From assembly GCA_022448705.1 (NCBI GenBank), contig JAKUUF010000050.1, positions 1-9,615 of the forward strand: a DNA stretch of 9,615 nt. The letters are read 5' to 3'. The notes under the pieces are model-generated. The model was not told the DNA's origin. It saw only the letters and a program-made list of their open reading frames with translations, and made no database searches. Positions 6,030 to 9,615 of the stretch are shown here, piece after piece (within the stretch, counting starts at the first letter, position 1; each line of letters opens with the position of its first letter). A program made the position numbers and the translations under genes. Origin of the DNA: SAR324 cluster bacterium. GTDB lineage: Bacteria > SAR324 > NAC60-12.

Positions 6030-6678
6030 CTAAAATTTCTAATGAAGGTGAGCGGTTGAGCATGTCATTAACGCTTGAATTTCCAAGCAATCGAACCAGT
6101 TGGGAGAGAAGTTGAAGATGATGAACAGAATCTGTACTCAAAAGCACAAAAACTACTGTTACGGGCAGACCATCCGGTGCGTTGAAATCCAGTGGGGAAT
6201 GCAAATAAAAAGTGCCCACAACAGATTGATTAATTTGCTGTCCCAGAGGAGTTTTTGGATGAGGTATGGCAAAACCTTTGCCAATTCCCGTTGAAGAAAT
6301 TTTCTCTCTTTGGAGCAATTGTTCTGTTAAACAAACTTTAACTGATTGAGGCAGATCCATTCTCGACGAAACTTCTTGGAATAAAATTTCGATAGATGCA
6401 GAGGGAACATCATGAAACACTTTGCCTGTCTTAAGAGCTTCTATTAGCTGGAACTTGGAGGGTTTAACTTCCTTTTTGTTCTTTTGCCTTTCAAGAAAAT
6501 GTTCATGTATATGAATATGCTTTGATTCAGCCCAGGAAAAAAGAGTGGACTGCTTGAAGTAATATTTCCCGCTACGGACAACACATGGAATATCACCCTG
6601 TCGAATCCATCGATAAATGGTTGCCTCCGGAACATGCAGTAATTGAACTACATCAGAAACCAACAACCATTTAGCCAT
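5992..6678 (-). CDS. Excisionase-type HTH fused to PTS EIIA (EIIA-Ntr/fructose type) domain
   Basis: The 228-residue product has two parts. Residues 3-52 are a MerR/excisionase-like helix-turn-helix (LLVSDVVQLLHVPEATIYRWIRQGDIPCVVRSGKYY) of the kind that binds DNA. A basic linker (about 62-75) leads to a PTS EIIA type-2 domain (about 77-224) with the active-site signature GIGKGFAIPHPKTPL; His140 is the expected phosphorylation site. EIIA-Ntr (PtsN) proteins act as regulators, for example of potassium transport in enterobacteria, and do not usually carry sugar phosphotransfer alone. No EIIB, EIIC, EI or HPr gene is in the window. The gene is the first of a pair with the CLC gene, overlapping it by 38 nt, so regulation of ion transport or of its own operon is a reasonable inference. 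ATG 6678 is chosen because the HTH begins at once; its ribosome binding site is weak. Confidence 0.9.
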   Translation of the reverse strand: MAKWLLVSDVVQLLHVPEATIYRWIRQGDIPCVVRSGKYYFKQSTLFSWAESKHIHIHEHFLERQKNKKEVKPSKFQLIEALKTGKVFHDVPSASIEILFQEVSSRMDLPQSVKVCLTEQLLQREKISSTGIGKGFAIPHPKTPLGQQINQSVVGTFYLHSPLDFNAPDGLPVTVVFVLLSTDSVHHLQLLSQLVRLLGNSSVNDMLNRSPSLEILVAQFEKTLAETT

Positions 6679-6723
6679 AACTAACTCAAAAAACCTGAAA
6701 ATATTTCAATTATTCAAATGACT

Positions 6724-6752
6724 AGTTTAACAATAATTGTTAGCTTTGTGAA
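6724..6752 (-). promoter_or_regulatory. Candidate promoter with palindromic operator for the HTH-EIIA/CLC pair
   Basis: On the minus strand TTCACA (6752-6747, five of six matches to a -35) is separated by 17 nt from TAAACT (6729-6724, four of six to a -10). The spacer holds a perfect 15-bp palindrome, TAACAATTATTGTTA (6742-6728), which overlaps the edge of the -10. Transcription would start near 6717, leaving a leader of about 39 nt before ATG 6678. A dyad between the two hexamers is a common repressor position, and the HTH protein encoded next is an obvious candidate ligand. This is inference only. Confidence 0.4.
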
Positions 6753-6880
6753 TAATTACTCACTGAAATAGTAAATATTTGATTAAAATTTAGTTACACC
6801 ATGATGATTTATATGTTTGTGTTAAATGCTGTGATTATAAACATTATTGCAGTGCTGAAAAACAAATTGCCAAAAAAAAT

Positions 6881-6898
6881 TAAATACATTAGTATTTA
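6881..6898. repeat. 7-bp-arm inverted repeat upstream of the SRP RNA gene
   Basis: TAAATAC and GTATTTA flank a 4-nt centre (ATTA), about 53 nt upstream of the SRP RNA 5' end. It may be part of the promoter region of the SRP RNA-dnaX unit. I could not find a convincing -35/-10 pair there, and AT richness makes such dyads frequent. Confidence 0.25.
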
Positions 6899-6950
6899 GT
6901 ATGTTTCTGAAATTCATGCAGAATTATTATCTTTAAAAAAGTCTTCATAT

Positions 6951-7041
6951 GGCTGGGGGTGCGCAATCAATAATTTCGAACCGTGTCAGATCCTAGCGGA
7001 AGCAGCACTAAGATTTTGGAGATGTGCCGCATTCCTCAGCC
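6951..7041 (+). ncRNA. ffs: Bacterial small signal recognition particle RNA (4.5S-type)
   Basis: The roughly 91-nt RNA folds into a single long hairpin. The ends GGCTGGGG (6951-6958) and CCTCAGCC (7034-7041) pair, with one G-U, and TGCG (6960-6963) continues with CGCA (7029-7032). At the tip lies the Ffh-binding domain: GUGU (6983-6986) pairs with GCAC (7005-7008), then a symmetric loop CAGA/AGCA (6987-6990 and 7001-7004), then UCC/GGA and a tetraloop UAGC (6994-6997). The E. coli equivalent is CAGG/AGCA with a GGAA tetraloop. With Ffh it forms the particle that brings nascent membrane proteins to FtsY. The exact ends are uncertain by a few bases. dnaX starts 26 nt downstream, as in several other bacteria where SRP RNA precedes dnaX. 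I see no terminator between them, so the RNA is probably processed from or shares the dnaX transcript. Confidence 0.92.
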
Positions 7042-7067
7042 TCTCCTCTTAAAACAGGATCCCAATA

Positions 7068-9059
7068 ATGTCTTATGTAGTACTGGCACGTAAGCTGCGA
7101 CCAGCCTGCTTTGGTGATCTGATTGGACAGGAAACTGCGGCCCAAACTTTGCGAAACGCTGTTATTTCCGACAGAGTTGCACATGCCTTTTTGTTTTCAG
7201 GATCACGAGGAGTTGGAAAAACAAGTGCTGCAAGGATATTGACAAGGGCACTAAACTGCTTGAATCCTGACAATGGGGACCCTTGTAACACTTGTGAAAA
7301 CTGCCATGAAATAAATCAGAATGCATCACCAGATGTATATGAAATTGATGCTGCGTCCAACCGTGGCATAGAGAATATCAGGGAGCTTCGTGAAAATGTG
7401 AATTATGTGCCTGCCAGATGTCGTTACAAAGTATACATTATTGACGAGGCACACATGTTGACACTTGAGTCTTTTAACGCGCTTTTGAAAACTCTGGAAG
7501 AACCACCTTCCCATGTTAAATTTATCTTTGCTACCACTGATCCATACAAGATTCCTCCAACTATTATTTCTCGTTGTCAGCGCTATGACTTTTTAAGAAT
7601 ACCCATAAAAAAAATGGCAGATTTCCTGGAGACAGTTGTTGCAAAAGAAAATCTTGAAATCACACGACAGGCCTTGGAAATGATCGCACGGAATTCTGTT
7701 GGTGGAATGAGGGATGCGCTTACTTCAATCGATCAAATTCTCAGTTTCACAGACACTTCTGCAACTGACCAGAAAGTAGCACAAATTCTAGGAATTTTAG
7801 ATAGAGAATCACGTTTTGCCTTCATAGAGGCAATCCTCAAAAAAAATGCGGCAGAGGCGCTCCAATTTTTTCAAAAACTTCAGGAACACGGACACGATGT
7901 TCATGATATTTTGTCAGATTTATTACAGACTGTTAAAACTGTTTCAATTGTGCAAACTCTCGGAAAAAATACGGCGTTGTTTCAGGAACTTTCTTACGAT
8001 GATCTGGAAGCCTTTGAGTCCTTGGGAAAATTAGCAGGCACTGATGAGTTGCAACAGATATTTCACGTGTTGCTTGATCTTGAAGAACAGATGAAACTGA
8101 GCGCACATGCCAAAATCTGCTTTGAAATGGCGATTCTTCAAATTTCGTCAGTTGAACCTTTAATTGGAATACCTGAGATGATCAGTGAGATTAAAAATAT
8201 CCGCGGAGTAAAGTCTGATTCAGATATGCTGGTTAAACAGCCCGAAACAGATAAAAAATCATCTGAAGAAAAAGGGTCAAAAGAGTCTGAACCAGAATTA
8301 TTTAAACAACAGTCAGCATTAGACATGTCAGTTGAACAAAAACCTCCAGTGGATGCATCCGTGATCAAGAACATTTTGCAGCCAGAAAAAAAAGGACTTC
8401 CAGATGAAAAACTGGAGGGAAAAGATATAGACGTTCCTGAACCTCAGATTCAGGGAATGCATGGTTACAGCGAGGAAAAATCGAATGTTTCAGATTTAGA
8501 TGAACAAAAAGTTCATTTAGAAGAATCTGAGGTACTGCAAGGAGATAATTCTTATGAAGATAAATTGAGACATGAAGTACAAGTTGAAAATCAGAATTTT
8601 GTTTCAGGTGCTGATGAATTCCGACATCTGGAAAATAAACAAAAAAATGAAATCCTGCCTGAAAAACCTCCGGAAGAGTGGTGCAAATTTTCGGAAGAGA
8701 TTAAAAAAAGTTCCTCAAAACTTGCCAGCATAGTCAGGAATGCTGTGCCCCAAAGTTTGGATGGCCCAGATCTAAAACTGGTATTCAAAAGTGGTAATTA
8801 CGCTACTATGCTGACGCAGGAAAGCATAAAATTATTGGAGAATATTGCTTCAGAATTTTCTGGTCACTCTGTCAAGTTGATCTGTGAAGATTCAAACGTT
8901 GCAACATCGCAGAAAACAATTGCCGAATATGATCAGCTACTTATTGAGCAGGAAAAAGAACTGAAGCGGAAGAAGGCGAAGGAATTTCCTTTGGTTAAAG
9001 ATATTCTCTCAGTATTTAAGAACAGTAAAATTACAAGTATAGAACTGTCAGACGCATAA
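7068..9059 (+). CDS. dnaX: DNA polymerase III subunits gamma/tau (clamp loader ATPase)
   Basis: The 663-residue product is full length. Residues 1-10 (MSYVVLARKL) are the usual DnaX beginning, and AGGA at 7056-7059 gives a proper ribosome binding site 8 nt upstream. Domain I shows Walker A GSRGVGKT (45-52), the zinc-binding cysteines Cys64, Cys73, Cys76 and Cys79, Walker B with DEAH (126-129), and the SRC motif (168-170) that supplies the arginine finger. Domains II-III extend to about residue 375. A charged, Glu/Lys/Ser-rich linker (about 385-545) follows, then a tau-specific C-terminal domain (about 548-663, beginning PEEWCKFSEEI), expected to contact the polymerase alpha subunit. The protein loads the sliding clamp and ties polymerase and helicase together. 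An A8 run at 8386-8393 with a following stem could yield a shorter gamma-like product. It is followed by ybaB, probably in the same operon. Confidence 0.97.
   Translation: MSYVVLARKLRPACFGDLIGQETAAQTLRNAVISDRVAHAFLFSGSRGVGKTSAARILTRALNCLNPDNGDPCNTCENCHEINQNASPDVYEIDAASNRGIENIRELRENVNYVPARCRYKVYIIDEAHMLTLESFNALLKTLEEPPSHVKFIFATTDPYKIPPTIISRCQRYDFLRIPIKKMADFLETVVAKENLEITRQALEMIARNSVGGMRDALTSIDQILSFTDTSATDQKVAQILGILDRESRFAFIEAILKKNAAEALQFFQKLQEHGHDVHDILSDLLQTVKTVSIVQTLGKNTALFQELSYDDLEAFESLGKLAGTDELQQIFHVLLDLEEQMKLSAHAKICFEMAILQISSVEPLIGIPEMISEIKNIRGVKSDSDMLVKQPETDKKSSEEKGSKESEPELFKQQSALDMSVEQKPPVDASVIKNILQPEKKGLPDEKLEGKDIDVPEPQIQGMHGYSEEKSNVSDLDEQKVHLEESEVLQGDNSYEDKLRHEVQVENQNFVSGADEFRHLENKQKNEILPEKPPEEWCKFSEEIKKSSSKLASIVRNAVPQSLDGPDLKLVFKSGNYATMLTQESIKLLENIASEFSGHSVKLICEDSNVATSQKTIAEYDQLLIEQEKELKRKKAKEFPLVKDILSVFKNSKITSIELSDA
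8386..8418 (+). promoter_or_regulatory. Possible frameshift/slippage site in dnaX (A8 run plus stem-loop)
   Basis: Eight A residues (8386-8393) read GAA AAA AAA in frame at codons 440-442. Three nt later CTTCCAG (8397-8403) can pair with CTGGAGG (8412-8418) as a 7-bp stem with one G-U and an 8-nt loop. A -1 slip would add Arg-Thr-Ser-Arg and stop at TGA 8405-8407, giving a product of about 446 residues that keeps domains I-III, close to the 431-residue E. coli gamma subunit. E. coli uses A AAA AAG with a stem and an upstream Shine-Dalgarno-like stimulator; I see no such stimulator here. Two other A8 runs (7607-7614, 7839-7846) lie earlier in the gene, so the run alone is not special. Confidence 0.4.
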
Positions 9060-9115
9060 AGGAGTCATGATCTTATACTTGATCACAATACATGATTTAT
9101 TAACGGGAGTCAGAA

Positions 9116-9451
9116 ATGATTGATATGAATGAAATTATGAAAAAGGCCCAGGAACTTTCTGAAAACATGAAACAGCAACAGGAGGAATTGGCAAAACAGA
9201 CTTTTACAGTTTCAGTTGGTGGCGAAATGGTGAAGATGACTTTCAATGGGAAGCAGGAAGCAAAAAGTATCGAAATTGATCCGGAGGTTGTTGACGCGGA
9301 TGACATTGAAACTCTTCAGGATCTGATTCTTTCTGCAGTCAATGAAGGGTTGAGGAAAAGTCAGCAAAACATGCAGAATTCCCTTGGTCAGCAAATAGGT
9401 AAAATGACTGGAGGTATGGATTTATCAAGTTTACTGAATCCTAAGTCATAG
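9116..9451 (+). CDS. ybaB: YbaB/EbfC-family nucleoid-associated protein
   Basis: The 111-residue product has the family layout: an N-terminal amphipathic helix (MNEIMKKAQELSENMKQQQE), a short beta region with VSVGGEMVKMTFNGKQEAKSIEIDPE (about 32-57), and a C-terminal helix (about 66-90) ending in a flexible GKMTGGMDL tail. YbaB/EbfC proteins form dimers that bind DNA and are commonly encoded next to dnaX, as here (56 nt downstream). The start at 9116 is supported by GGGAG at 9105-9109, 6 nt upstream; Met4 is a weaker alternative. A second Shine-Dalgarno-like AAAGGAG sits right at the dnaX stop, in front of an 18-codon frame that overlaps this start. A recR gene often follows in other bacteria but does not here. 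Confidence 0.94.
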   Translation: MIDMNEIMKKAQELSENMKQQQEELAKQTFTVSVGGEMVKMTFNGKQEAKSIEIDPEVVDADDIETLQDLILSAVNEGLRKSQQNMQNSLGQQIGKMTGGMDLSSLLNPKS

Positions 9452-9467
9452 CGATTTAGAATTAAAA

Positions 9468-9615
9468 ATGCGAACCTGGCGCCTGATTAAAGACATTCCT
9501 CGCTCCGGAAGTTTTAACATGGCGGCTGATCAGGGGTTATTGGATAAATGCAGAGATGATGCAGCCCCTGGTTTCAGACTTTACGATTGGGAATGCCCGA
9601 CGTTATCACTTGGCA
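9468..9615 (+). CDS. Lipoate-protein ligase / octanoyltransferase family protein (N-terminal fragment)
   Basis: Only 49 codons are visible before the window ends. MRTWRLIKDIPRSGSFNMAADQGLL followed by FRLYDWECPTLSLG matches the start of the LplA/LipM/biotin-ligase fold: a tryptophan-led first strand, the N-MA-D helix start, and the R-Y-W-P-SLG run lining the substrate pocket. Members attach lipoate or octanoate to the lipoyl domains of the 2-oxoacid dehydrogenases and glycine cleavage H protein. The catalytic lysine region lies outside the window, so LplA and LipM types cannot be told apart. The ATG is 16 nt after the ybaB stop, which suggests cotranscription; no clear Shine-Dalgarno is present. 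Confidence 0.82.
   Translation, partial: MRTWRLIKDIPRSGSFNMAADQGLLDKCRDDAAPGFRLYDWECPTLSLG

Noticed and set aside
6900..6950. Sigma70 promoter directly upstream of the SRP RNA.
   Set aside because: TTATCT or TATTAT near 6925-6932 could be -10 boxes, but no acceptable -35 lies at the right distance, so I do not annotate one.
8270..8660. Possible foreign insertion in dnaX because of the low-complexity, charged region.
   Set aside because: A variable charged linker before the tau C-terminal domain is normal for DnaX, and the frame continues into a proper C-terminal domain.
8138..8788. Minus-strand frames rich in Ser/Phe opposite the dnaX linker.
   Set aside because: They are the reverse complement of the Glu/Lys-rich linker, a composition effect.

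Overview
The window looks like chromosomal core DNA of an AT-rich, flagellated Gram-negative bacterium. The pointers are FliM, a lipoprotein with a lipobox, an IHF-beta-like protein, an EIIA-Ntr-type domain and a large dimethylglycine/sarcosine dehydrogenase-type flavoprotein. That mix would suit a deltaproteobacterial-like or SAR324-like marine lineage, but this is an inference from gene content and style; no marker here settles the taxonomy. I see no insertion sequence, CRISPR array, tRNA, rRNA or clear sign of recent transfer. All genes appear intact, and two run off the window edges.

Layout. (1) 1-1528, minus: 5' part (509 codons) of an FAD-dependent dimethylglycine/sarcosine dehydrogenase-family protein, preceded by a 435-nt AT-rich leader/intergenic region with several inverted repeats. 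(2) 1964-2790, minus: a Nudix hydrolase followed by a small Bor-like lipoprotein, probably one transcript. (3) 2810-3835, plus: an orphan fliM, divergent from the Nudix gene with only 19 bp between start codons. It ends in a perfect 11-bp-arm hairpin facing (4) a convergent HU/IHF-family gene (3844-4119, minus). (5) 4263-6678, minus: a two-gene unit in which an excisionase-type HTH fused to a PTS EIIA domain precedes, and overlaps by 38 nt, a CLC chloride transporter/channel with a C-terminal CBS pair. A promoter-like element with a 15-bp palindrome lies upstream. (6) 6951-9615, plus: the bacterial SRP RNA, dnaX, ybaB and the start of a lipoate-ligase/octanoyltransferase-family gene. SRP RNA-dnaX-ybaB resembles the order known from Bacillus (scr-dnaX-yaaK-recR), but a lipoate-type ligase stands where recR is often found.

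How the genes work together. The dnaX unit joins protein targeting (SRP RNA), replication (clamp loader) and a nucleoid protein. The HTH-EIIA/CLC pair is the best candidate for a less described system: a PTS-phosphorylatable, DNA-binding-like protein made together with an ion transporter. dnaX carries an A8 run followed by a potential stem-loop and an early -1 stop near codon 442, consistent with production of a short gamma-like form. I found no wholly new multi-gene system with confidence; the findings are ranked accordingly.
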